Made by a program: the position numbers and the translations under genes. This document shows positions 42,351 through 52,079 of a stretch of DNA of 64,000 bases, in pieces (position 1 is the stretch's first letter; the number at the start of each line of letters is the position of its first letter). The notes under the pieces are model-generated. The model saw only the letters and a program-made list of their open reading frames with translations, was not told the DNA's origin and did no database searches. Source of the stretch: Petaurus breviceps papuanus (taxonomy: Eukaryota; Chordata; Mammalia; Diprotodontia; Petauridae); NCBI GenBank assembly GCA_028583685.1, contig JAMXIF010000003.1, positions 54,854,134 through 54,918,133 on the forward strand, read 5' to 3'.

Positions 42351-42929
42351 TAATCAGAGTCCATTCACCAGAACATCACTTGTTTTCTTTTTTCTGGGGA
42401 CAGTAGAGTCCTCCAGGTTTTCTTCCAGCAGACCCAAGTTCAGCAGTAACCAAAACCAACTCTGGCTTTGGCTGCTCTAACCTGCTTTTCATTCTAAATT
42501 TATTTTCATCATCATCATCTAATAATAATGATGATAAACCACCATGCTCTAGATAATCCAACTGCTTCTGATATAGTTGCTTTGTTGTCCTGCAGATAGA
42601 TGAAGTTTGGGTTTTTTTTTTTTTTTTTTTGACTTGGAAATAGACATACAATTAAAATCTCTAGGAGGGTGTAATATGCTTCTTACTTAATCTGGCCCCA
42701 TTTTTGGTGTGTCAATGGGTCTGAGCTGCAGATGTTACACCATGTGAATTTCCCCACCCAGTCCCACCACCCATAGAACTAAACAAAAGCTATTGGAATA
42801 TGATTCCTCTCTGGTCAGGCTTCCAAAGTTTGCATTTTTCTCTAAGAGAGAGGGCAAAAAAAAAAAATTACCCCTGGAGCTGTAAATAAAAGAGATTTCT
42901 CTCCTCTCTACTGACCCTTCCCTCCCTCT

Positions 42930-43460
42930 CATAAGGGTTAAGTATGCAGAGGGAAAAATTGCTAGACTTTATGTCTGTACTTGGTGGGAACTATTGAATT
43001 ACTGCTGGATGTTTTTAATTATGCCACACATAAATGACTGAACACAACGGCCTCAGAATCCAAGTGTGCGCCTCATTTCTGCCTGCTCTGCGTTTGCTCG
43101 GCACTGCACCGGCTGGCACTTGTTTGTGGGGGCCCCTTTGTGGCACCATAACAGTGTGGGTTTTTTATTTCAAGTGCGAGGATGGGAGCTAGCGCTGGCG
43201 AGGGGGAAAGGAAATGGGTAATAAAACAGAGCTAAGCGGCTCACTGGAACCAACGATGCTGGGATCTGGTTAATTGCTCTGAAATGAAAAAGATTCAGGG
43301 GTTTTCATGAAATCCCATAGCTTCACTTGCCAAGCCTCAAATATTAGATTGAATTACAGTTTCTAATCCCTCCCCTCTCCCCGTGGCCATGTGTCTTATT
43401 TCGTCCCAGGGCTTTGTCCTGTAGTTTCAGAGCCTGGAAGCAGGGAGGGTGAGATAAGTT
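42930..43460. promoter_or_regulatory. Candidate conserved non-coding element, CpG-containing
   Basis: The most GC- and CpG-rich unique block of the window (gtgcgcctcatttctgcc, ctgcgtttgctcgg, gctagcgctggcgagg, aagcggctcac), mixed with AT-core sites (tggttaattgctctgaaatg). No repeat signature and no long open frame. It looks like an enhancer or unmethylated element; unproven. Confidence 0.35.
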
Positions 43461-43619
43461 GATGCACTGACTGCTTGACATCCACCCAACCAGCTTGTAA
43501 GCTGAGACAAACAAGACAAATGTAGAGGTTTATGTAGTCACTATTCAGTATTAACTAGTGAGCATCCCAAAGTTGACCAGTGCTTTTGGAATGGAGTTGT
43601 ACAAGGCGCAGCTCCGATA

Positions 43620-43805
43620 ATAGAGGGCAATGTAGCATAATGGCTTGGCAGAATTTGGAGTCAGAGGATTTTGGTTTGGATTCTACCTGTGCTACTACCC
43701 TTTTGACCTTGTCCATCAGCTTGCCTTTCTGAACCTGTTTCTTCGTTTGTAAAATGAGAGAATTGGAGACTTCTAAAATTTCTTCCAGCTCTAAATCCAT
43801 GGTCC
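43620..43805 (+). repeat. MAR1-type CORE-SINE
   Basis: 'atgtagcataatggcttggc', 'ggagtcagaggattttggtttggattc', 'gtaaaatgagagaattggagacttctaaaatttcttccagctctaaatccatgg'. Confidence 0.75.
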
Positions 43806-43809
43806 CAGG

Positions 43810-44555
43810 ATCCTGTTAGGAGAGTGATTTTGAGGGGAAGATGGAAGGGGAAAAGGGAACAGAGTAGACAAAATCTGCTCAAAGCAGGAAGGGTGGTGCT
43901 AAAGGAGGTATCACACTGAGAACAGGAAAGCGAGATGAGGGAATTGTTGAGGAGCAAGGACAAATTTCCCATCTTGCATCACTCAGTGGGAACTGTCTCC
44001 CTGAGTAATGAAGGATGGGAATCTGGCTCAGGATGAGGAGGATGCAGGATGAAAAGCTGGCCCTGGGTTGAGTAATGCAACATGAAAAACTGGCCTAGGG
44101 ATGGGAGTTGTTAGAGAAGGAGACCCAAGGGAATACAGGAAACCGAAGAGAAGTTTCAAGGAGAGAGAGAAAATACAATATAACAAGCTATCAGGCCTTG
44201 GCTTATTCTTGGGGCCAGCAGATGCATTAAATGACAGGTTGTTGTGGCAGGCTGGAAACACTGCTCGTAACAAGTGGAGGCTGAAGAATTAGTTTATTTT
44301 CAGCTTACTATTGTTCACGGTTTGCTATTGAGCAAAGTCATTGATTTCAGGGTGGGGTAAGTACTTTGAGAATGAGCTAATACATGTCATGCCTAAGTCC
44401 ACTGTGCTTGGGAGGGTACAGTTTGTCTTCAAGGGTGGTACATCTGGCTGTCTCCTGGCAAACTCTAAGAAGCAGGAAGGGCCACGGAGGGAGCACACAT
44501 CTTTATCCTTAACAGTAAGCCCTGTTTTTGTTGATGGTACCACTGGTCTCCCCAT
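43810..44555. other. Unique, partly purine-rich sequence
   Basis: No repeat recognised. Overlapping frames of 74 and 77 codons at 44325-44565 on opposite strands have no domain. A weak exon-like pattern (acceptor near 44350, donor-like gtaag at 44513) is listed under rejected items. Confidence 0.4.
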
Positions 44556-44784
44556 CATACTCTAGATGCCAGAGCCATCTTTGACTCTTCCCTTGTCCTC
44601 AACTTTACCAAGCTTTGAATTGATAGTTTCCATCCAGTCAATTGCCCAAGTCCTATCTGGACTATTTCTGCCATGTCTTTAATCTGTCTAGTCCTCTACA
44701 TCCCCACTGCTATCACCTGCCTCCAATCTCTCCTTGTTCTATTCCATCCTATCCACTGCTCACAAAGTATTCTCAGCATCACAG

Positions 44785-44990
44785 GAATGTAGATTTAGAA
44801 CCATAAGAGGCCTTGGAGATCATTGAGTCAAAAATCCTAATTTTACAGATGAAGAAACTGAGGCCAAAGAGGTTAAATGCCTTTCCAGAGGGTACAAAGG
44901 AAATGGATGGCAGAGCTAGAATTTGAACCTAGTTCTTTGATCTAGTAAATTCTCTTTCCATTATACCATACCAAACTGCCTCTTATAATG
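44785..44990 (-). repeat. MIR-class SINE, antisense
   Basis: 'tgtagatttagaaccataagaggccttggagatcattg', 'ttacagatgaagaaactgaggcc', 'tctctttccattataccataccaaactgcctc'. Confidence 0.75.
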
Positions 44991-45123
44991 TACTACTTTG
45001 ATGATCTTCCTCCTCAAAAAAACAAATCCTGAAAAAACACCTTTATTAATTCCTCATTTTACAAATATTTTAGCTTGGCATTCAAGTTCATCTACTAACC
45101 TACTTTCCTAGCTTTATCTCCCA

Positions 45124-45366
45124 CGTTGTTGAGTCATTTCAGTCATGCCCAACTCTCTGTGACTCCATTTGGGGTTTTCTTGGCAGAGATACTGGAGTGG
45201 CTTGCTATTTCCTTCTCCATCTCATTTTACAGATGAGGAGCTGAGGCAAGCAGGGTTAAGTGACTTGCCCAGGATCACACAGCTAGTAAGTGTTTGAGAC
45301 TGGATTTGAACTCAGGCCCTCCTGACTCCAAAACCAGAACTATATCCACTACACCGCCTCGCTGCC
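45124..45366 (-). repeat. BovB-tailed SINE with 12-bp TSD
   Basis: Full length in reverse from 'cgttgttgagtcatttcagtcatgcc' to 'ccactacaccgcctcgctgcc'. The perfect TSD ctttatctccca at 45112-45123 and 45367-45378 interrupts the L2. Confidence 0.93.
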
Positions 45367-45424
45367 CTTTATCTCCCATAGTCTCCTCTCTGTATTGTAT
45401 TTTTCAGCCAAACTGGACTATTCC

Positions 45425-45590
45425 TTTTTTTTTATTATTTTTAAGCAATCAGGGTTAAGTAACTTGCTCAAGGTTACACGGCCAGGTGTTTCTGGGTATG
45501 GTGCTAAGTGTCTGAGCCCGGGATTCGATCTCCAGGTCGTCCCGACACTGGGGCCGGTGCTCTTACTCGCTGAGCCACCTGGCCGCCCCT
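45425..45590 (-). repeat. WALLSI-type SINE, first of a tandem pair
   Basis: T-rich start, 'aagcaatcagggttaagtaacttgctcaagg', 'gagcccgggattcgatctccaggtcgtcccgac', 'ggtgctcttactcgctgagccacctggccgcccc'. Flanked by aaactggactattcc at 45410-45424 and 45591-45605. It keeps several CpGs, which suggests it is young. Confidence 0.95.
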
Positions 45591-45605
45591 AAACTGGACT
45601 ATTCC

Positions 45606-45770
45606 TTTTTTTTTTTTATTTTTAAGCAATCAGGGTTAAGTAACTTGCTCAAGGTTACACGGCCAGTCATTTCTGGGTGTGGTGCTGAGAATCTGAGCCC
45701 GGGATTCGATCCCAGGTCGTCCCAACACTGGAGCCGGTGCTCTTACTCGCTGAGCCACCTGGCCGCCCCA
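45606..45770 (-). repeat. WALLSI-type SINE, second of a tandem pair
   Basis: Same family and orientation, flanked by aaactggactattcc at 45591-45605 and 45771-45785. It differs from its neighbour at several bases (for example gtggtgctgagaatctg here, atggtgctaagtgtctg there). Confidence 0.95.
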
Positions 45771-46480
45771 AAACTGGACTATTCCAAGTCCCTTAAACTC
45801 ATCCTACTCTTCTTCATGCTTTCACAATAGTCTCTGATTCCCAAACCTGGAATACACTGTCCTTCCAAACCTACCATCTCTGTTTATTGGAACCTTTCTC
45901 TTTAGGGTCCAATTCAGGTGCCATTCATGAAACTCTTGCTGAGCCTCCTGGCAAAAAGTAATCTTTCTTTCCTTGAATCTCTTGTAATATTTTCTTTGAA
46001 CTTCATCTTTATGCTTATTCTCTTAAAAGCATTCTTACTATACCCATACATGTCTCATCTCCTTTACTAAGCAATGTGGGGATAAGGATCATACCTTCTC
46101 TCACTTTTGTGGCTCTGGGCTGAACTGCTTATCTGGTATTTTTCCTTGGGCCTGTTTCTGACTCTTTGTCACTTAAGCCCAGCCTTGGATGTTCAATTAA
46201 CTATTGATTTGGTTGGGTTCCCCCACATTGATGTTCTCTACAATATTTTCTGGTTCCATGTCCAATTTGGAGCTGTGGAATTCATTTTAACTCTTTCCCT
46301 GATTCTGATATTAAGACTAACTCTGAAATACTGAAAGCACCTGTCAACTTCTGAGTCTGGGACAATTCCACCCCTCTCCCAAAGTCTACTGAAGTTAGCA
46401 ATTAGACTTCCTCTTGCCTGCTGGTAAGATGTGATACTGCTCCTTGTTCCTGATTTTTTTTTTCTCATAAACTGTTAGAG

Positions 46481-47082
46481 CAAAGGTTCCTGAACTTATT
46501 TGGCCTACTGCCCCCTTTAAAACCATTGCTCAACACCTCCCTCTGGAAATCTACTCTCTTTAACCATTTAATTTTTTAAAAATTTGCATAATTTCAAAAA
46601 ATTAAATTAAAAAATAAAACATCTGAAATTGTAATTTATTGCAAATTTGTGTTTTTTTTTCCAGCATTGAGATTGTGATAAAGTAATATTGTGCTATATA
46701 ACTGTATAGCGTTGTATTGTAAACAAGTCATTACACATACACATTCCTGCCAATGCATACTAAACTTCCTGACAATGTGCAACATGCTCACCTAACAACA
46801 TTTGCTTGTTAAGACCTGTTGTTGGACTTGACCACTGATTGGTTATAATTTTCATTTTGTGTGTTTATTTGGAAAATAATGTGATCACTATGACTTTAAC
46901 TCTGTTACACAATAGATGAAACATGTATGAATAGCTTTTTCAAATTTTTTATCTTCTTTATGCTTTTACTGCCCCCTTATTTTCATTCAATGCCCCCCAA
47001 TTGTACCTAAGGTTACTACTGCCCCCCTGGATCATTCCAGCATCCCACCAGAGGGTGATATCACTCACTTTGGGAACTTATG
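46481..47082 (+). mobile_element. Non-autonomous hAT-like DNA transposon (~600 bp)
   Basis: Left end 'caaaggttcctgaacttatttggcctactgcccccttt'; right end '...actttgggaacttatg', the inverted counterpart (consensus caggggttcccaaactttt). Both sub-terminal regions carry the typical 'tactgcccccc' phrase. AT-rich interior, no transposase frame. Flanking octamers tgttagag / aacaagag match only partly, so it is old. Confidence 0.6.
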
Positions 47083-47089
47083 AACAAGA

Positions 47090-49030
47090 GTTTCTATGCA
47101 TGCCTAGTAAAGACAGATGCACTGGAGTGAGACTGATTGGGCATGTCCTAGTGAAATGTACAAAGGAAGTTCTAGGTTCTTCCATGAAAAGACATTTTTC
47201 AGCTTTTTCAATCAAGGCTAAGAAAAAATTTCTACATCCCAAATCCTTTATTATTCTACCAAACATTACCTCCAAAATATATAGGTAATGTTTCTCTAAG
47301 GCTGGAAAATAGTGATATACAACAAAGAAGATAATGACATTGGTGTGATGAAAAGAAATCTCTTGGGTATGATAAGATGAACCCTAACAGGTGTTTTTTT
47401 TCTGGTTCCCATTTACTGGGTTTTTAGCTTGGTGTATGCTATCCCCTGACTGCAATGATGTTATTTGCACACTCACAAAATATCACCAAGGCCAACTGCC
47501 TTTCTTTGCTGGGTCTTCAGAGTTCATTGAAATCTTAGGCTTAATCAGGGGAGCAACACACTCAAGTCTTTATTGAACCTGGCAAGATCTTGAGTCCTCT
47601 CCAAGTTCACAAAACTTCCGCTTTCCTCCCTACTAGATGAAGTCACAAGGGAAACATAGAGTTTTCTCTTAAAGGGCCAGGGCAGGGACACCCTACAATT
47701 ATAGATTTCCTTCTAGTAAAAAGAAGACTGCTTCTGTGGTTGTTAAATAACACGTTTATTGCAGACACATTTTCATAGTGAAGTTAGAATTTGCACAATA
47801 ACTAAGGAAATGAACCTCTAGGAAATGGTAATGGGTGATTCATATTAGGTGATGCCAGAGAAGAAGTTAGAAAATCTTTATGATGCCTTTTTTAGGAATA
47901 CTTTTTATCTCCCTCTCACCCTTCCTGCCACTCAGCAGTGATCATGTCTTCTATTTCCTCGTCTTTTTCCATGTATCTACGTAGTACAATGCTTTGAAGC
48001 TGTGTTAAGGTCCCAATTCTGGTAATCCCATGCTTCTTCCACTCAACAGCAAGAAGTATTTGGGGTGAATGACGATCTATTTATAATTCCCAGTGAACGA
48101 ATGCCACAATCCCTCTGCCCTAATGAATAGGGTAGTAGCTGCTTGCTTCCTTAATCTATGATATTTAGGTCATTGTAGATATATCCTATTAGCATCTTGG
48201 CTAGAATTCCAATCCCCCTGGGAAAAATCTCTTCCCTCCTTCCTGATAAGCTGTGTATCAATAAACCCTCTTACTAGAACATGACTTTAACTGTAGGCAA
48301 TATATACTCAAGACTAAAGGAATAATAGGAACATGATTAAAATTTAGTAAAGCAACTACTATATGGATTGCATACAGCCTTTCCCAGACACAGGCCAACA
48401 GCAACCAGTCTATATGCATATACAAAGCCCAAAAGTTTCCAGACAGTTCAGATGTCTAAACTCAGTCATTTCCACTGGGATCTGCAAGTTTTCCAAATGT
48501 GAATTTAGCAGATGTCCTGCAAATCTTGTCACTCATAGCCTAAACATCTCTCATTGACTTTCAGACTCACGGCCTTCTGGAAAGACACAGTCAAGTCATT
48601 TGGGCAATGAGTAGGCTACTTCTCAATGTTCCTCCTTTTCAACTCACAGTTTTGTCTTTGCTAGTAACCTCCAATCTTGCTTGTCACTTATTTTCTTGTC
48701 TTTGGCTGCACTGCATAGGGCTTCAGCTGTTTTTTACTGATTGCTCATGACTAATGGAGCCAAATTAAGGGCAGGCCAGGCACCTATAGAGTCTTTTGTC
48801 CAATACTGCCATCTTGTCTTCCCTCTTCCTTGCTTTTCTTCCTCTCTGTTCTTGGGGAGGGAGAAACTCAGTGACTTATGCTTTCTCAATCTTTTTATGT
48901 CTCTCAATCTCTACCCTCTCTTGTTAACCACTCCCTCTTGCTCCCTTGCCTCTAACTCAAAAGGGAATAGATGGAACAAGGGAGATACATTTATTTTGGA
49001 CCATGAACTATTTTGTGATTGGATGAAAAT
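47090..49030. other. Unique sequence
   Basis: No repeat family recognised over ~1.9 kb. Two reverse-strand AATAAA signals occur (near 47570 and 47757), which could mark an old minus-strand transcript end or be chance. Frames up to 99 codons have no recognisable domain. Confidence 0.4.
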
Positions 49031-49034
49031 GGCT

Positions 49035-49150
49035 TATTAAATACTGACCATGTGTCAAGAACCATGCTGAGCACTAGGGGAACAAAGACCATAGCAAAGA
49101 CAGTCGTTTGCCCCCAAGAATCTTTTATTCTAATGGGGGAAGTTTTTCAC
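49035..49150 (-). repeat. L2 3' terminus, antisense
   Basis: 'taaatactgaccatgtgtcaagaaccatgctgagcactaggggaacaaag' and 'cagtcgtttgcccccaagaatcttttattctaatgggggaag'. Confidence 0.75.
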
Positions 49151-49154
49151 TAAT

Positions 49155-50210
49155 TCTAGCAGCTTCTTGGCTTGTCCTTCATATATACATTGGAGAATCA
49201 TACATGATGTCTCTAACAAAAAGGAGTGAAGTGTCCAGAGAAGGATACTTTGGAATGGAAAGTTATTGGGATGGTGAACGGAGCCATAGAGAATGAGATT
49301 GACGTGTACCTTATTCGAGAAGTATGGCAGAGTTGATTTGATCATGGTTCATAGTGCTAGAACTAAAGAGGATGAGTAGAGTGAAGAAGAAGAGGGTATG
49401 TGCTATAGCAAGGAAGCTATGAAGGAGGTGGTAGGAATTAAATTGAATTGAAGAAGAATCATGGCTGGTACTTTCCTGAAATAGTGTTCTAGGAGACAGT
49501 CAGGAGAATGTTTGTTTATAGGTGAGAGTGTTGTGATAGGGATTTGGCAACTGACAATCAGGCTTTTAATTTTCTTTAACTTATGGAGAGAATTCAGCCT
49601 GTGATGTTGGGTGGTTTAGTACTTTTTGTTGCAAACAGAAGCAAGAACAGCTAGGATAGATGGAGACCACATTCTTTTATGAGCCAACTCTGGTTTTAGT
49701 GGCTTTTTTGTCTCCTCAGAAGTTCCAAGGCCTATACATCATTATCAAGGCTAACACATGGTCAAACACCAGTTTTTGTGGAGGCAAAGAAGGAAATGAA
49801 GGATTAGGATGATTTGGGTGTTAAAGAAAAATTCAAGTGACTTCAGCTCCCACAGTCCTTGGAGGGATGAAACATCTGACTGCCTTTCTTCCCAGCTTTG
49901 TTGCAGTGTGATCATCTGTGAGAGCAACATCTCAGATCATGACTTCCCATGGGTTTCTGGGGAAGACGTCTGATGGAGAACAGAGCAAGTCAAGCCTTTC
50001 TTCAGAAGATCATCCTTTGGGGAATCTGTAGTTGCGTCTTATGGCACATGATCTCATGTTGCATAGACTAAAGAAAGATTAATCAGCTCTTTCCACTCAT
50101 TCCTGGGAACTCTGCTAACAAGGAATTGAGGTGACTCATCTGAGAAAAGCTTCTTTAAAAAAACAACAGCACCACCAAAACCCTACATCTTATTTATATC
50201 TTTTCAGGCC
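49155..50210. other. Unique sequence
   Basis: No feature recognised. Confidence 0.45.
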
Positions 50211-50219
50211 CAAGAATAT

Positions 50220-50890
50220 CCTATCTTCTATTTTTAACATTACTTTCTTCTGATGCCTCATCAGAAGTATAGAAATTGTTCCTAGATTTTTAATTCATTT
50301 TATTGTTGCCTTTTGTTTTTATGCTAAATCATTTCCTCTTCCATTTGCCATTAAACTTTTTCTTGTAGCCAAGAAAATCATTTAAGCAAAGCACTGCTAG
50401 CAAGTCTGACTTGCAAGTAGACTACAACTCACATCCATCATCCCCACCTCCTTACTGAGAGGAGAATGTGTTTCCCTGTATGTTTTTCCAGGACCAAGAT
50501 TAAAGTCTATCAGATTTAGCCTTTTTTTTTTTGAGTTGTTAGCATTTATATTATTATAGTCACTGAATATATCATTCATTGGATTTTGCTTTCTATTCTT
50601 TGCATCGGTTCATGAAATTCTTACCATGAATCTCTGAATTTCTAATATGTTACAATAATATTTTATTACAGTCATATACCAAAATTCCTCAGTCATTTCC
50701 CAATAAATGGAAACCCATATTATTCCCAGTTTTTTTTTTACTACTGCAGTATTACGAATATTTTGTATATATACATATATTTAGATGTCCCTATAACCTT
50801 TCTTTTTGACTTGACCATCTCAGCTAGTACTGGGATCACTAAGTTAAAAGGTATAAATTATTTAGTGATATTTCTCTCATTCAATGATTT
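50220..50890 (-). mobile_element. L1 3' region fragment
   Basis: From 50590: 'gcatcggttcatgaaattcttaccatgaatctctg', 'acaataatattttattacagtcatataccaaaattcctcagtcatttcccaataaatgg', 'agtactgggatcactaagttaaaaggtataaa'. This is the order of the antisense L1 3' region also seen at 10.98-11.4 kb. The left part (50220-50580) is probably 3' UTR. Confidence 0.65.
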
Positions 50891-51149
50891 TTTTAAGCTT
50901 CATTATTCTTCTTGTCTTTCACATTTCTATTTTTATCTTCCCTCTTCTCCCCTCCCCTCCAATTATACTCCCACATTTGGTTACCACCTCAATTTAATTT
51001 TTATTCATAATATATTGGACTAAAACTTGACCAGATATAGCTAGGCAGACCACTCAATTTATGTGATGTTTAGAGACTTGACTCCTAAAGACCAACTCCA
51101 ATCCAGGGTCAAAGTACAAGAGGTTTACTTATTTTAGGCTAACTTTGGT

Positions 51150-51249
51150 GAGAATCAAAGAATTTTAGAACCAGAAGGGATCATGTGAAATTATCTAATC
51201 ACAGGATGACAATGTCAAAACTGGAAGGGGCCTCAGAGAGTACCTAATC
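51150..51249 (-). repeat. CR1/L3-like LINE 3' segment (left of hAT)
   Basis: 'tttagaaccagaagggatcatgtg' and 'aaaactggaaggggcctcagagagtacctaatcc' match the CR1 antisense 3' end; the copy resumes at 51459. Confidence 0.55.
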
Positions 51250-51458
51250 CAGTGGGGCCAAACTAAAATAGAAATAGGTGCCATTAATCTGTACATAAGG
51301 ATCCCTGTGAGTCACATATTAAATTAGTTTTAAATTTTAATATCATCTACATTTTGTTGTATTTTTATTTAATTTGTTAAATTTTCTCCAGTTACATTTT
51401 AATTCACTTCAGCTTCACACACTCATGAGAATTGCTGGCTACATGTCTGATACCTCTG
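51250..51458 (+). mobile_element. Small hAT DNA transposon (209 bp)
   Basis: Terminal inverted repeats 'cagtggggccaaac' and 'gtctgatacctctg' (reverse: cagaggtatcagac), the caggggtgtcaaac class. The interior phrases 'gtacataaggatccctgtgagtcacat' and 'tgttgtatttttatttaatttgttaaattttctcc' fit it. Octamer TSD acctaatc (51242-51249) / atttaatc (51459-51466), 6 of 8 matching. No coding capacity. Confidence 0.75.
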
Positions 51459-51875
51459 ATTTAATCTAAACTGTATCTGAATCATTGCCTTTATATGTAT
51501 CCAACATAAGCCTATTCATCCACTTATTGAGGATCTCCAGCGAGGGAAAAACCACTATTTCCCAGAGCAGCCCATTTCAGTTCTGGATTGCTGTAATCAT
51601 TAAGAAGTTTTTCCTTACATCAAACTCAAATCTGCCTCTTGGTGACTTTCACCTTTGCTACTAATTCTGTTTTCTGAGGCCAAGCAGATCAAATTTAATC
51701 CTTTTTCCTACAAGAGAGCCTTTCAAGTGCTTGAAGACAGCTACAATTCCCCACCCCCTTGAAGTTTTCTTTTCTTTAGACTAAACATTTCCAGTTCCTT
51801 CAGCTAACTCATATGGCTTCATCTTAAGACCCTTATTGCTCTCCCCTTGATGATCTCCAGGTTATCAACCACCTC
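51459..51875 (-). repeat. CR1/L3-like LINE 3' region
   Basis: 'ttgaggatctccagcgaggg', 'cagcccatttcagttctgg', 'ttaagaagtttttccttacatcaaactcaaatctgcc', 'tgaggccaagcagatc', 'tttcaagtgcttgaagacagc', 'actaaacatttccagttccttcagc', 'ccccttgatgatctccagg'. Same family as 16.9-17.6 kb. Confidence 0.72.
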
Positions 51876-51879
51876 ATTT

Positions 51880-52075
51880 AAAGATAAGAAGCTGAGGAAA
51901 TTCAATTTAGAACGAGTCACTTAACCTCTCAGCGCCCCCAGGCATCTCTTTAAGATTATGAATTGGGGGGAAGGTGCTAATCTTCATTGATATAGGGAGT
52001 TTCCTCATAGGGGACCTTCTTACAGAGATGAAATAACAATTATGTGCCATAAATCCCTCCAAAACACATGTATCA
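51880..52075 (+). repeat. MAR1-type CORE-SINE variant, 3' half
   Basis: 'cgagtcacttaacctctcagcgcccccaggcatctctttaagattatgaattg', 'ggtgctaatcttcattgatatagggagtttcctcatagggg'. Confidence 0.65.
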
Positions 52076-52079
52076 TTTA

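Larger units (their letters stand above)
44560..46110 (+). mobile_element. L2 LINE 3' half, sense, broken by several SINEs
   Basis: Pieces are 44560-44780 (tttgactcttcccttgtcctc; caatctctccttgttctattcc), 44990-45111 (cttggcattcaagttcatctactaac), 45379-45409 (cctctctgtattgtatttttcagc) and 45786-46110 (aacctggaatacactgtcc; ccaattcaggtgccattc). In order they give one L2 3' half. Insertions: MIR-class at 44785, BovB-tailed SINE at 45124, two WALLSI at 45425 and 45606. Confidence 0.75.

Noticed and set aside
44351-44512. Exon-like segment with an acceptor (gatttcag) and a gtaag donor
   Set aside because: The polypyrimidine tract is weak, an internal gtaagt donor lies only a few bases in, both strands are open, and no domain is seen.
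47560-47765. Minus-strand gene 3' ends from two reverse AATAAA signals
   Set aside because: AATAAA is frequent in AT-rich DNA and no exon or poly-A context supports a transcript.
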